A DNA stretch of 64,000 nucleotides. Source: Cytobacillus purgationiresistens. Its GTDB lineage: Bacteria > Bacillota > Bacilli > Bacillales > Cytobacillaceae. How positions within the stretch are numbered: the stretch's first letter is position 1; the number at the start of each line of letters is the position of its first letter. The notes under the pieces were generated by a model, which made no database searches, was not told where the DNA came from, and saw nothing but the letters and a program-made list of their open reading frames with translations. The translations under genes and the position numbers were made by a program. Positions 37,370 through 45,763 of this stretch are shown here, piece by piece. Location: contig NZ_JAUSUB010000022.1 of NCBI RefSeq assembly GCF_030813235.1, positions 28,964 through 92,963 on the forward strand, in the 5' to 3' direction.

Positions 37370-37375
37370 CCAGAA

Positions 37376-37714
37376 TCAACTAAATCTTTTGCCATTTTTT
37401 TGCGTCATAAATCTTGCGTTTATTTGACCTTGAATCATCTTATTTCTTGTTTCACGATCCTCTCTCGTCTTTTCCTTTCTGTATTCCATTCTTATTTCGT
37501 CTGTTCTTACTCCCTCTTCACGCTTGTTGGCAATGTCGATTAGCCTTTCAACATCAGAAAAAGAATATTTACGATTGCCTCGTTCAGTTCTTGTCGGAAA
37601 AATCAGTTTTCTTTCTTCGTAATATCTGATTTGTCGCTCACTTAAGCCTGTTAATTCACTTACTGCTCCAATTGAGATTACTTTTCTTTCTTTATAGGAG
37701 GATTCATTTTCCAT
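37376..37714 (-). CDS. tnrA: Nitrogen regulator TnrA (MerR family)
   Basis: 112 residues. The MerR helix-turn-helix [20 protein letters not shown] and [20 protein letters not shown] are as in TnrA/GlnR, and the C-terminal tail ([12 protein letters not shown]) matches the short TnrA end that binds feedback-inhibited glutamine synthetase, rather than the longer GlnR tail. TnrA switches nitrogen genes under glutamine limitation. Two TnrA/GlnR boxes lie upstream, fitting autoregulation. No glnA follows, which further favours TnrA over GlnR. Confidence 0.9.
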   Translation of the reverse strand: MENESSYKERKVISIGAVSELTGLSERQIRYYEERKLIFPTRTERGNRKYSFSDVERLIDIANKREEGVRTDEIRMEYRKEKTREDRETRNKMIQGQINARFMTQKNGKRFS

Positions 37715-37784
37715 CTGCAGACCACCCCAAATTAGAAGGTTTTATTTTCTATTATACATTTCTGACATTTTTTTTCACGTAATA

Positions 37785-37801
37785 TGTAAGAAAATCTAAC
37801 A
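37785..37801. promoter_or_regulatory. TnrA/GlnR box 1
   Basis: TGTAAGAAAATCTAACA matches the 17-bp consensus TGTNANAWWWTMTNACA at every position. It is 70 bp upstream of the tnrA start and 95 bp upstream of the divergent small gene. Confidence 0.85.
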
Positions 37802-37813
37802 TTCTATAAACCT

Positions 37814-37830
37814 TGTCAAAAAACCTAACA
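37814..37830. promoter_or_regulatory. TnrA/GlnR box 2
   Basis: TGTCAAAAAACCTAACA matches the TnrA consensus at all but one fixed position (C for T at position 11). With box 1 (29 bp start to start) it forms a pair between the divergent genes. Confidence 0.7.
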
Positions 37831-37895
37831 AGTTAACTGACTTTTCTTCACATTTTCATTAGAATAACAGCATCATATTAAAAGGAGCAGGTCAA

Positions 37896-38048
37896 ATGCA
37901 ATATTTACGAAAAGCAGTGGAAAAGAAGAAACAATATCTGATTGAGCTTTTAAAAGAAAAGAATATTCAAGAATCTGAACAAAACTTGCAATCATTAACA
38001 CTATCTGAGCTTGAGGGTTTATCAAAAAAACACTTGTCTTTGAAATAA
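37896..38048 (+). CDS. FbpA-like (Fur-regulated basic protein) small protein
   Basis: 50 residues, too short for usual gene finders: MQYLRKAVEKKKQYLIELLK then QSLTLSELEGLSKKHLSL. This matches the FbpA family pattern (LRKAVEKKKxYLI ... LTLSELE). In B. subtilis FbpA acts in the iron-sparing response with the FsrA sRNA. AAAGGAG is 10 bases upstream of the ATG. I see no convincing Fur box; the only clear sites in the promoter region are the two TnrA boxes. Confidence 0.72.
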   Translation: MQYLRKAVEKKKQYLIELLKEKNIQESEQNLQSLTLSELEGLSKKHLSLK

Positions 38049-38068
38049 CTAATAGGAGGACTTAGCAA

Positions 38069-38206
38069 ATGGCAAGTCAGGAAGCTGTCGAATTAGCAAA
38101 AAAAATCATTGAGTTGGATTTACTGAGAGATGAAATTTGGGAACATTATGCCGCAGTTGCTGGAGAAGATGCACACGAACTGCTCAGGCTCGTACAAAAT
38201 AGCTAA
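38069..38206 (+). CDS. 45-residue small protein, unknown
   Basis: Starts 20 bp after the FbpA-like gene with a strong AGGAGGA site, so it is probably cotranscribed. It is acidic and helical: MASQEAVELAKKIIELDLLR then DEIWEHYAAVAGEDAHELLR. No family is recognised. Confidence 0.65.
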   Translation: MASQEAVELAKKIIELDLLRDEIWEHYAAVAGEDAHELLRLVQNS

Positions 38207-38289
38207 GCGACAGCTGATTCAGCCTTTTGATGTTATTGCGTTTTTATTAATTGCTCATTCATATACTTCCTAATGAAATATCCTGAAAA

Positions 38290-38653
38290 ATGAAACTTCT
38301 TTTCTTATCATGCGTGTTATCCATTATAAGGGGGGAAAATCAATATGAAAATGCCATCATTACTATTATTACTCTAATAATTGAATTTGGGATGACCTAT
38401 GCTGTTTCCCACTTTTTTTCGATCAGATTGATTGAGGTCATGTTTTTTGCTGGTGTTGTCTTTACTGTACTGATTGGCTTCTTCTTCAGCAGCGGCGGAG
38501 CAATATCAAACTATCAAAATAGTCAAGCAAGCTCTTTAAGCGGAATCCATTTAAAATTTCACCAACTTCGCATTTTTAGCTTCATTATTATTTACATTTA
38601 TCGGTCTCATCTTCTTTATTCTACTTGTAACAAGGAAAATACCCCCTGCATAA
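38290..38653 (+). pseudogene. Frameshifted small membrane protein gene
   Basis: The first frame gives two hydrophobic helices (AIITIITLIIEFGMTYAVS and LIEVMFFAGVVFTVLIGFFF) and SSGGAISNYQNSQASSLSG. At an A4 run near 38554 the coding frame shifts; the continuation FTNFAFLASLLFTFIGLIFF, then ILLVTRKIPPA ends at TAA 38651-38653. In frame one the tail becomes non-membrane-like. One indel would restore a roughly 120-residue protein of DUF3899-like style (family guess weak). It may be a true mutation or a sequence error. Confidence 0.55.
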
Positions 38654-38707
38654 TTAGCCATTATATGTTAAAATGAGAGCATCTTACTTTCATTTGAGGT
38701 GATTATA

Positions 38708-38908
38708 ATGGGAAAATCAAACGCAAAGCGACTAAGGGAAAAATTAGCAAGGGAAGGCTATAGAAATCCTGAGGCAAATCGCAGTCCATTCGCATTAACA
38801 GATATGCGTTCCAGAAGAACAAAAACGAAAAAAGATCACTTATATCAGCATAAACATAAGAACCATTCATTTAATTACAAAAATGATGGTTCTTTTTTAT
38901 TTATATAG
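38708..38908 (+). CDS. Small basic conserved protein, unknown
   Basis: 66 residues from the ATG at 38708 (GAGGTG seven bases upstream). Highly basic: MGKSNAKRLREKLAREGYRN, then NRSPFALTDMRSRRTKTKKD. I recall similar short proteins in many bacilli without known function. The 3' end of the gene lies in a terminator-like inverted repeat (AGAACCATTCATTT/AAATGATGGTTCT, 38859-38893) followed by T6, so the transcript ends at the gene's own end. Confidence 0.65.
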   Translation: MGKSNAKRLREKLAREGYRNPEANRSPFALTDMRSRRTKTKKDHLYQHKHKNHSFNYKNDGSFLFI

Positions 38909-38988
38909 TTGTATCATTCATTCTATCTTAAAGGAAATCTGTCTTTGGAATTCAGCAAATGTACGTTACTGGATTTTTCCAAGAAAAA

Positions 38989-39025
38989 AAGGAAGAATCC
39001 CTCAAATGTTTGAGCATTCTTCCTT
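38989..39025 (-). terminator. Terminator overlapping a gene-end remnant
   Basis: AAGGAAGAAT/ATTCTTCCTT arms around a TCAAA/TTTGA inner stem, followed by TTTTTTTCTTGG on the minus strand. The stop codon of the 39002-39132 remnant lies inside it. Confidence 0.75.
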
Positions 39026-39132
39026 TGGTGAATTAATCCAAAGCTTACCTTCTGCATTGGCACGCGTTTCATTTCCGAAGGTGTCTTTGACTTTCACTTC
39101 AATTTGAAAATTCTTTTCTTCTTGAGGAGGCG
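39002..39132 (-). pseudogene. 3' remnant of an unidentified gene
   Basis: On the minus strand an open frame ends FQIEVKVKDTFGNETRANAE, GKLWINSPKEECSNI and TGA inside a terminator. This looks like the beta-rich C-terminus of a real secreted or surface protein. It has no start; its upstream side runs into the sigma-factor fragment on the other strand. Confidence 0.45.
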
Positions 39133-39516
39133 ATGGAAACTCTAGTCAGTATTTTACCACCTCAGCAAGCTTCCATATATCTATTAATTGATGTATTCAG
39201 TTTTAACCCAAAAAAAGTTAGTATCCTTTTAGAGAACACCGAAGGGGGAGTTAAGGCAGCACTTTTCAGAGCTAGAAGTAAATTAAATCACGTGATAGAA
39301 AAATACAAAAGAAAAAACAAATTAATTACTGAAAATAATTCAATGCTGATTAACAAATTTTTAAAGGCATTTAAAACAGACAACCCATTATTGATTAGGG
39401 ATGCTTATGTTACTCTTACGTTAAATTATATTAAAACAGAGAAGATAGTACTAGGTAGACAAATTTCATTTGAGTTCAATGACATTGAAGGAAATATTTT
39501 GGTGATTTCTGTTTAA
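39133..39516 (+). pseudogene. C-terminal fragment of an ECF-type sigma factor
   Basis: The frame opens directly in region 4: LPPQQASIYLLIDVFSFNPK, then TEGGVKAALFRARSKLNHVI, the sigma-4 helix-turn-helix. About 75 further residues resemble the SnoaL-like tail of some ECF sigma factors (NKFLKAFKTDNPLLIRDAYV). Region 2 (core and -10 binding) is missing, so it cannot work as a sigma factor. Its breakpoint coincides with that of the convergent remnant to the left, pointing to one deletion. Confidence 0.65.
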
Positions 39517-39593
39517 ATTATACATTTAGCGTACTTTTATTGAAACTAAGACGCGTTATACATAATGAACACTAATTTTAAGGAGGAAACAAA

Positions 39594-39963
39594 ATGTTAA
39601 AAATAGGAGCTGTTTTTATTCCAGTTACTAATGTAAACAAGTCAGTTGAATGGTATAAGGATGTTCTTGAATTAAATTATGTTGGAACGTGGCCAGGAGA
39701 TGAAGGTGCAGATTTTTATTTCAACACAGAAAAGCAATATCTAAGTTTAGTGAAGGTCAATAAAAAACAACCAACAGTTTTCAGTTAATTCTAATTACCA
39801 AAATACCTATTATAACTTTACAACAGACAATATTGAGGAATCGCACAGGAGATTTACCCAAAAGGGAGTAGAGGTTACAGAAATTCATGACGATGGAGCA
39901 ATTATAGGGTTTGACTTTTATGACCAAGATGGAAATAAATTAGGTGTTGTGGTTGATAAGTAA
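39594..39963 (+). pseudogene. Frameshifted VOC (glyoxalase/bleomycin resistance) family gene
   Basis: Starts with AAGGAGGA then MLKIGAVFIPVTNVNKSVEW, YKDVLELNYVGTWPGDEGAD, a VOC fold beginning. Near 39775 the frame breaks (stop after VFS) and continues in the next frame as NYQNTYYNFTTDNIEESHRR, FTQKGVEVTEIHDDGAII, FDFYDQDGNKLGVVVDK to TAA 39961-39963. A single-base indel explains it. Intact it would be about 122 residues. Confidence 0.7.
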
Positions 39964-40109
39964 TAGATACATAGAAATAACATCTCACTTAAAAACATCC
40001 CCCTGCTTCATGATGAAAAATTCAGGAAAATAATTATAATTGTCGCTAATCATTCTGATATTTCAACAACAATATATTACATTGAAAAACTCAAATGGTT
40101 TTTTGAATT

Positions 40110-40141
40110 AAACAAGGTAGAGATTTCTCTCTACCTTGTTT
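40110..40141. terminator. Bidirectional hairpin
   Basis: Perfect 13-bp arms AAACAAGGTAGAG/CTCTACCTTGTTT with a 6-base loop, just after the end of the coiled-coil remnant. Confidence 0.7.
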
Positions 40142-40145
40142 ATTA

Positions 40146-40420
40146 TTATGAACGATGTTTAAATAAGATAAATTCTTTTTCGAGTCTATCAAATTTATCT
40201 TTTAAAACAATTATTTCTTCAGTATCTTCAATTCTTTAACTAGTTGACCTTTCAAACTGATAGCCAATACCACTAAGTTTTTCCTCGATGTTTTCAAGTT
40301 TATTAGTTGATTCAACCATATAAGTTCGAACATCTGACTCAAACTTTTCTTGTTGTGTCTCCATTTTTTCCATTCGATTATTCAACTTAGTAATTGCAGG
40401 TTCCGTAAGAGCCTCTCGTA
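40146..40420 (-). pseudogene. Broken small coiled-coil protein gene
   Basis: On the minus strand: NNRMEKMETQQEKFESDVRT, YMVESTNKLENIEEKLSGIG, YQFERSTS, then an in-frame TAA, then RIEDTEEIIVLKDKFDRLEK, EFILFKHRS and stop at 40146-40148. The heptad character continues across the stop, so one nonsense mutation splits a coiled-coil protein. No family known; it borders the Tn3 fragment. Confidence 0.5.
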
Positions 40421-40481
40421 TTCATTGAGTTTGAAGGTGTTTCCGTAAATTCCCGAAAAATAAATTAAGTGGAATAATCCT

Positions 40482-40895
40482 GTCTTATTATTGAATAGCT
40501 TTTCTTTGGTTCCTCGATCAAGTATTCAGGCAGCTACGAATAAAAGTGAAGCTTTTAATGGTTTTACCAAGTGGCTATTCTTTGGTGGGGAAGGTATTAT
40601 TGCAGAAAACGATCGAGATAAACAACGTAAAATGGTTAAATTCAATCATCTAGTTTCTAACTGTCTCATTTTTTATAATGTTTTTGCTTTAACACGTCTT
40701 TTACATGAATACAGCCGACAAGGTAAAGAATTTAAAGAAGAAATTATTAGTGACCTTAGTCCTTATATTAGCGCTCATGTCAATCGCTTTGGAAAATACC
40801 GCTTAAGAATAGACTTCCCCCCGAGCTACAATTTGACGTACCCATACAAGCTATTTAAAAGAAAGGATATCAGGGATACACCTTTGGTTCCATAA
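40482..40895 (+). mobile_element. C-terminal fragment of a Tn3-family transposase
   Basis: From about 40505 the reading is IQAATNKSEAFNGFTKWLFF, GGEGIIAENDRDKQRKMVKF, NHLVSNCLIFYNVFALTRLL, ending HVNRFGKYRLRIDFPP, the conserved C-terminal end of the DDE_Tnp_Tn3 domain. The N-terminal three quarters of the roughly 980-residue protein are absent and no terminal inverted repeats were found, so the element is dead. Junctions on both sides are with other truncated genes. Confidence 0.85.
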
Positions 40896-40924
40896 TATCC
40901 TTTTATAAAATGGATTTTTTTGCA

Positions 40925-41063
40925 TATGGCCCCTCATTTCGCGAATGGTTGCCGTACCCCTAGTAGCAATGGCTACCCCTTCTCGAGCCAATTGTATAGC
41001 AACTGCTTTTCCTATTCCTTAAGCCGCTCCAGTAATTACTGCAACTTTTTTCTCTAAACGCAA
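40925..41063 (-). pseudogene. N-terminal fragment of an SDR oxidoreductase, distal end of the catabolic operon
   Basis: 63 bp after the dihydrolipoyl dehydrogenase stop, a TTG start with GGAGGAAG upstream opens LRLEKKVAVITGAA, a stop codon in place of a Gly, then GIGKAVAIQLAREGVAIATR. This is the TGxxxGIG nucleotide-binding beginning of a short-chain dehydrogenase, with a nonsense mutation and loss of the rest towards the Tn3 fragment. It shows that the operon once continued past E3. Confidence 0.65.
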
Positions 41064-41125
41064 TTACCACTTCCTCCATTTCTAAAAATTAGAATATTTT
41101 ATCGGCGGGAAAATCCCGCCAATTA

Positions 41126-42505
41126 TTAAATGTGGATGGCCTTTCCCGAAGCTCCCAGTATAGCTTCTTTAAATCCTTCCGAAACTGTAGGATGTGCTGA
41201 AATCATAAGTTCCATATCTTCAATAGAAGCCATCATATGAATGGAAGCAACAATTTGTGCAATTTGTTCAGAGGCCTTCGATCCTACAACTGCTCCTCCT
41301 AATATCTCTCCTGATCCAGAATGTGAAATAATTTTCATCATTCCATCTTTACTTCCATCTATTAGAGCCTTTCCATTGGCTTGATAAGGAAAAACAGATA
41401 CGTTAACATCTCCATTTAATTCTTTCGCTTGTTTCTCCGTCATACCAACACATGCAATTTCAGGAATTGTATAAATACAGCGCGGAACTGCTCTTCCATC
41501 CCAAGAATTATAAACACCACAAGCATTTTCAGCTGCGATGGTTCCTTCTTGGAATGCTACATGAGCTAACTGATAGCCTCCAATTACATCTCCTACTGCA
41601 TATATATCTGGTATTGAGGTTTCCATTTTTTCATTTACGTCTATTTTCCCGTTAGTAATGATTAATTGATTCTCTATAGGCTTTACCGCTGAAAGATTAG
41701 GTGTTCGCCCTACCGCAACCAGTATTTTTTCAACGTTTCTTTCTTGTCTTTTCTCATTAACATCTAATGTAACCACCACATCTTCCGAAGCTTTTTCGTA
41801 GCCAATCGCTTTCGTGCGAGTCAGCACTTCAACCCCATCATTATTTAGTTGCTTGTGTAGTGGTTCGACTATGTCACTATCTTCGTTAGGTAACAACTGA
41901 TCCAACATTTCGGCAATGATCACTTTCGTGCCAAGTGCTGAAAAGATAGATGCAAATTCTAGAGCGATAACCCCTCCACCAATAATCAGTAAAGATTTAG
42001 GCGGATCTTGTAATTGAAGGATGTCGGTACTATCAAGAATGTGTTCATGATCGAACATAAATTTAGGAATCTCGATTGGTTTAGCTCCTGTTGCAATAAT
42101 AATTTTATCTGCTTGAACGACTTGTTCTTTCTCACCTGTTATTTTAATGACATTTTTATCCTCAATTGTTCCCTTTCCTCTAATAAAATGAATTTTATTT
42201 TTTTTAATAAGGTGCTTTATACCATCAATAAGTGTTTTGATAATCTTATCTTTTCTTTTATGGATTGCATGAATGTCAAGACTAACGTTATCTACATTAA
42301 TTCCTAACTTAATAAATTTTTTCGCTTCTTTAAAGCACTCCACTGATTTAAGCATCGTTTTTGTAGGAATACAACCCACATTTAGACAGGTTCCGCCTAG
42401 ATTACCATCTTCAACTAATACAACAGATGCTCCTAATTGTGCCGCTCTTATAGCGGCTACGTATCCAGCTGGTCCTCCCCCTATAACCGCAACATTGCAT
42501 TTCAT
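41126..42505 (-). CDS. Dihydrolipoyl dehydrogenase (E3)
   Basis: 459 residues. N-terminal FAD motif VIGGGPAGYVAAIRAAQLGA, redox-active disulfide GGTCLNVGCIPTK near residue 36, NAD-binding LLIIGGGVIALEFASIFSAL near 170, FAD motif YAVGDVIGGYQLAHVA near 300 and the C-terminal HPTVSEGFKEA with the catalytic His. It reoxidises dihydrolipoyl E2. There is no N-terminal lipoyl domain. Together with E1 alpha, E1 beta and E2 in the same cluster it completes a dedicated 2-oxo-acid dehydrogenase complex. It is transcribed with the SDR and Gfo/Idh genes. Confidence 0.92.
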   Translation of the reverse strand: MKCNVAVIGGGPAGYVAAIRAAQLGASVVLVEDGNLGGTCLNVGCIPTKTMLKSVECFKEAKKFIKLGINVDNVSLDIHAIHKRKDKIIKTLIDGIKHLIKKNKIHFIRGKGTIEDKNVIKITGEKEQVVQADKIIIATGAKPIEIPKFMFDHEHILDSTDILQLQDPPKSLLIIGGGVIALEFASIFSALGTKVIIAEMLDQLLPNEDSDIVEPLHKQLNNDGVEVLTRTKAIGYEKASEDVVVTLDVNEKRQERNVEKILVAVGRTPNLSAVKPIENQLIITNGKIDVNEKMETSIPDIYAVGDVIGGYQLAHVAFQEGTIAAENACGVYNSWDGRAVPRCIYTIPEIACVGMTEKQAKELNGDVNVSVFPYQANGKALIDGSKDGMMKIISHSGSGEILGGAVVGSKASEQIAQIVASIHMMASIEDMELMISAHPTVSEGFKEAILGASGKAIHI

Positions 42506-42561
42506 ATAAAATCCTTCTTTCCCACAATGATTTATTTGTATTCGAAACTAATTCTTTGTAC

Positions 42562-43338
42562 TTAGTTCATCTCTAAACCACCGCATATATTAATCGCCTG
42601 CCCGGTAACATAGTTACCTTGGTCTGACAACAAATACATGACCATCGACGAAATATCTTCATGCGTTCCAGCACGCTTCAGGGGAATGGACTGAACAGCT
42701 TGTTGAAAAGGTTCACCTGGCTTCGAATCGAATATCTTTGCACGCTGCTCAGCAATCTCTGTCCACATCTCTGTTGGGATGATACCAGGACAAATTGCGT
42801 TTACCGTAATATTATGTTCCGCTAAGGCTAAGGCAGCCGATTTCGTAATGCTCAGCACGGCCGTTTTACTAGCGGAATAATGAACTGCTAAAGGACGTCC
42901 ACTGCGCCCCGCTACAGACGAAAAGTTAACGATGCGGCCAAATTTGTTGCTAACCATATGTTTGGCCACTTCCTGTAGGCAGAAGAATAACCCTCTCATA
43001 TTGACGTCTGTCACTTTGTCCCAATCTTCCTCCGTTATTTCCAAAAACGGCTTGGTCTGCATCACACCAGCACAGTTGACCAAAAAGTCAATTTGACCAT
43101 ATTTTTCAATGACGGATGAAACCATCTGCTTAATTTGAGCTACGTCCGTAATATTCGTCTCGATCCAGAAAGCATTTTGTTCCTCAAGTTGATGTTCCTC
43201 AAAAGTTTTTTTCAAAATATCCCGATTGATATCGACGAAAACGACCTTGACACCTTCATTTAGCAAGTGAAGTGCTGTCGCACGCCCTATACCACGACCT
43301 GCACCTGTTACAATCGCAACCTTATTTGTTATCATCAT
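42562..43338 (-). CDS. Short-chain dehydrogenase/reductase
   Basis: 258 residues, classical SDR: cofactor motif VTGAGRGIGRATALHLL near residue 11, NCAGVMQ near 90, catalytic Ser in NFSSVAGRSG and YSASK near 155-160, then NAICPGIIPTEMW. The end GQAINICGGLEMN is typical. Asp in VVFVDINRD after beta 2 favours NAD over NADP. Its start overlaps the end of the Gfo/Idh gene by 17 bp (AAAGGAG upstream). It presumably oxidises a hydroxyl group of the pathway intermediate. A decayed relative lies at 58981-59241. Confidence 0.9.
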   Translation of the reverse strand: MMITNKVAIVTGAGRGIGRATALHLLNEGVKVVFVDINRDILKKTFEEHQLEEQNAFWIETNITDVAQIKQMVSSVIEKYGQIDFLVNCAGVMQTKPFLEITEEDWDKVTDVNMRGLFFCLQEVAKHMVSNKFGRIVNFSSVAGRSGRPLAVHYSASKTAVLSITKSAALALAEHNITVNAICPGIIPTEMWTEIAEQRAKIFDSKPGEPFQQAVQSIPLKRAGTHEDISSMVMYLLSDQGNYVTGQAINICGGLEMN

Positions 43339-44437
43339 GGAAGATTGGCTCCTTTTCGTTTAATGATATGATTTCGCTCGGTGATACTGGACGTTTCTCT
43401 TTACTGGAGAGATAGCCAGAATGAACGAGCTGGAGTGTACCAAGCACATCTTTACCCGAATTTTGGGGTTCGCGTCCCTCTTCGATTGAAAGTAACAATT
43501 CATTCATCGTATAAATAAAGGCGTCGGGTATCCAAGTCTCATCAAACTTTTGTGATATCCATTGATCTGGGTAATATTTTTTCGAGTAAAATTCCAATGT
43601 ATCTGGTCGTCCGTGAGGATAATCATACATCAGACCAAACGTTCCGTTAATCACACCCTCAGTTCCCTCGATCCGCAATTTTGCATAAGGATCGCTCAGT
43701 TCATTGTTGTGATTTACGGTAACAAGTAAACGCAGATTACCCGGGTATTCTAAAATGCTGATATTGCGTGATTCCCCTTGCTCCAACTGGGCAGGGTGCT
43801 TTGCCACTGTGGTATAGATGGTTTCAGGTAAACCAAAAAGATAGCGGAATGAATCAAAATAATGAATGCTGTGGTACATCAAATCCAAAATAGGAGACTG
43901 CACCAGCCAAGGCCAAGCTTCCCAGTAGGTTTTAATTGAAACGGTGATCTCACCGTAAATAGGATCCCCGATCCATCCTCTATTGAGCAGATCCTTAGCG
44001 CCGGCAATTAAAGGTTCGTATCTCATTTGCAAATTGGCAGCCAGCTTGACACCGTGCTCTTTCGCCATTTCCACGATTTTGACCGACTCCTCGAATGTAT
44101 CAGACAGCGGTTTTTGACAAAGCAAATGTTTTTTGGCTTTTACCGCCTTTTCCACAATGTCATGTTGAAACCATGGAGGTACGGCAATATCGACGACACT
44201 GACGTCCGCATCTGCGAGTAAATCGTCCAGACTTTCATACACTTTTGGGATGGAAAATTTCATAGCGGTACTGTGAGCGCTCGGTGAATTGATGTCATAG
44301 ATTCCCACTACATTGAAGCCTGCTTTTTTGTAGGCGGGTAGATGTGCTGCGTTCGTGATTGCTCCAGCTCCAATGATGGCGATTCCATGCTTCCCCTTTG
44401 CCAACCCCGTTTTATAATTCAACTTGATTGATTCCAT
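43322..44437 (-). CDS. Gfo/Idh/MocA-family dehydrogenase
   Basis: 371 residues. N-terminal Rossmann motif IAIIGAGAITNAAHLPAYKK near residue 20 and the family motif HLLCQKPLSDTFEESVKIVE near 105, where the usual EKP is QKP but the catalytic Lys is kept. The C-terminal alpha/beta domain includes GVINGTFGLMYDYPHGRP. Members oxidise hydroxyls of sugars, inositols or related compounds with NAD(P). It starts two bases after the solute-binding-like gene, with GGAGGTGAGG. Substrate is unknown; this gene is the best hint that the compound is sugar- or polyol-like. Confidence 0.88.
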   Translation of the reverse strand: MESIKLNYKTGLAKGKHGIAIIGAGAITNAAHLPAYKKAGFNVVGIYDINSPSAHSTAMKFSIPKVYESLDDLLADADVSVVDIAVPPWFQHDIVEKAVKAKKHLLCQKPLSDTFEESVKIVEMAKEHGVKLAANLQMRYEPLIAGAKDLLNRGWIGDPIYGEITVSIKTYWEAWPWLVQSPILDLMYHSIHYFDSFRYLFGLPETIYTTVAKHPAQLEQGESRNISILEYPGNLRLLVTVNHNNELSDPYAKLRIEGTEGVINGTFGLMYDYPHGRPDTLEFYSKKYYPDQWISQKFDETWIPDAFIYTMNELLLSIEEGREPQNSGKDVLGTLQLVHSGYLSSKEKRPVSPSEIISLNEKEPIFHDDNK

Positions 44438-44439
44438 AC

Positions 44440-45720
44440 TTATTCCTCACCTCCGACGCTAGCAGGACGAATGTACCCTGACTTTTGCAAGATTTCACGG
44501 ATCGCCTGTTCCGCTTTTACGAGAGCACGATCGATACTCTCTCTTCCGTTAATCGCATCATCCACCATAGTGCTTAGCAATTCATTAATCGCTGGATATT
44601 CAGGAATAGGCAACGGACTGTTCACGTTTTTGTGCACCTCTTCAATCATTGAATAATAAGGGAAACTTTCAATGATCTCAGGATCTCGCCAGGTCGAAAG
44701 CCGCGTGCCATTCCCCCCGCATTGGGACGTGATTTTGTCCATGCTTTTGCTAGCTGTTTCCTTGATAAACTGATAGGCTGCGTCTTTGTTCTTGCTTCCT
44801 TCTGGTATGGTCAGAACCCAATAAATATTGAGCGACATATGTCTTGCTTCCGGATTGTCACCCCTAGGTATTACGGTTGTTTTCGTTTTGCCAACAATGT
44901 TTGACAGCTCTGGAATCTCCGCCATAGCTGCAAAACCGCACCAATTCCACATCATTGCTGCATGCCCTTTGGCAAAATAATGACCAGTTGCCACGCTATC
45001 CATCTCACGTGCATGAGGTGGAAGCACGTTCTCAGTCGTATACAGATTTACCAGATACTGCAGTGCTTCTTTACCAATTGTGCTGTTAAAGGACGGATTC
45101 CAGTTTTGGTCGACCAACTCTCCCCCTCGACTCCACAAATGGATTAGGAAATCATAAACATTGTTGTGACCGTCTGGATATCCAGCTAGTACGCATCCAT
45201 ACAAATCTTGATCAGGACGGGTAAAGAACTTGGCAACATCGAGAAATTGGCTCCATGTCGAAGGTACTTGTAGCGGATAGCCATATTTCCCCGCAAAGGC
45301 TTCCTGCTCGTTCGGATCGTTGAACAGGTCCTCCCGATAGAGAAACATCTCAGGCCCATCATGATAGGCGATTCCGTAGATTGTCCCGTCCTGATCCGTT
45401 TGCAGCTGCTTCATACTGCTTGCCCAACCATTCGGCCAATCTTCCGGGGGATCATTTTCAAGATACGTATTTAATGGGACAAGCCCTTTCATTTTGATTA
45501 ATTCCGGTAGCCAATCTGTCACGCAAAGAAACAGATCATGATCTGCGGAAAATACTTTTTGCTCCGTCACCATTCGGTCATACAAAGTATGTATTTCCCA
45601 AAATGTGCGGTTCACTTGCATTTCTGGATGTATTGCAGCAAAATGATCTGCCTGCAATTGAAAAGACTTTTCAAATCCAACAAATTCTCTGGAAACGAGC
45701 GATAGTGTTTTCTTTGTCAT
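44440..45720 (-). CDS. Family-1 extracellular solute-binding protein homologue lacking a signal peptide
   Basis: 426 residues resembling SBP_bac_1 sugar-binding proteins throughout: DLFLCVTDWLPELIKMKGLV near residue 60, YGIAYHDGPEMFLYREDLFN near 115, GHAAMMWNWCGFAAMAEIPE near 260, and NKDAAYQFIKETASKSMDKI near 315. The N-terminus MTKKTLSLVSREFVGFEKSF has no hydrophobic core, no twin-Arg and no lipobox. The start is well fixed by AAAGGAGAAGG, and no upstream in-frame extension exists before the E2 stop. So the product is predicted cytoplasmic. No CUT1-type permease is nearby. It may be an intracellular substrate carrier or sensor, or an exapted binding fold. It is the first gene after an internal operator. 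Confidence 0.8.
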   Translation of the reverse strand: MTKKTLSLVSREFVGFEKSFQLQADHFAAIHPEMQVNRTFWEIHTLYDRMVTEQKVFSADHDLFLCVTDWLPELIKMKGLVPLNTYLENDPPEDWPNGWASSMKQLQTDQDGTIYGIAYHDGPEMFLYREDLFNDPNEQEAFAGKYGYPLQVPSTWSQFLDVAKFFTRPDQDLYGCVLAGYPDGHNNVYDFLIHLWSRGGELVDQNWNPSFNSTIGKEALQYLVNLYTTENVLPPHAREMDSVATGHYFAKGHAAMMWNWCGFAAMAEIPELSNIVGKTKTTVIPRGDNPEARHMSLNIYWVLTIPEGSKNKDAAYQFIKETASKSMDKITSQCGGNGTRLSTWRDPEIIESFPYYSMIEEVHKNVNSPLPIPEYPAINELLSTMVDDAINGRESIDRALVKAEQAIREILQKSGYIRPASVGGEE

Positions 45721-45763
45721 TTTCCTTCTCCTTTGATTGTTTGTTGTGTATTTTTGCTGTATT

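Noticed and set aside
37855..37890. Fur box upstream of the FbpA-like gene
   Set aside because: The best match (CATTTTCATTAGAATAAC) agrees with the 7-1-7 Fur consensus at only about 8 of 14 positions.
38290..38676. Intact 128-residue membrane protein
   Set aside because: The end of this frame loses hydrophobic character, while the next frame continues a clear membrane helix, so a frameshift is more likely.
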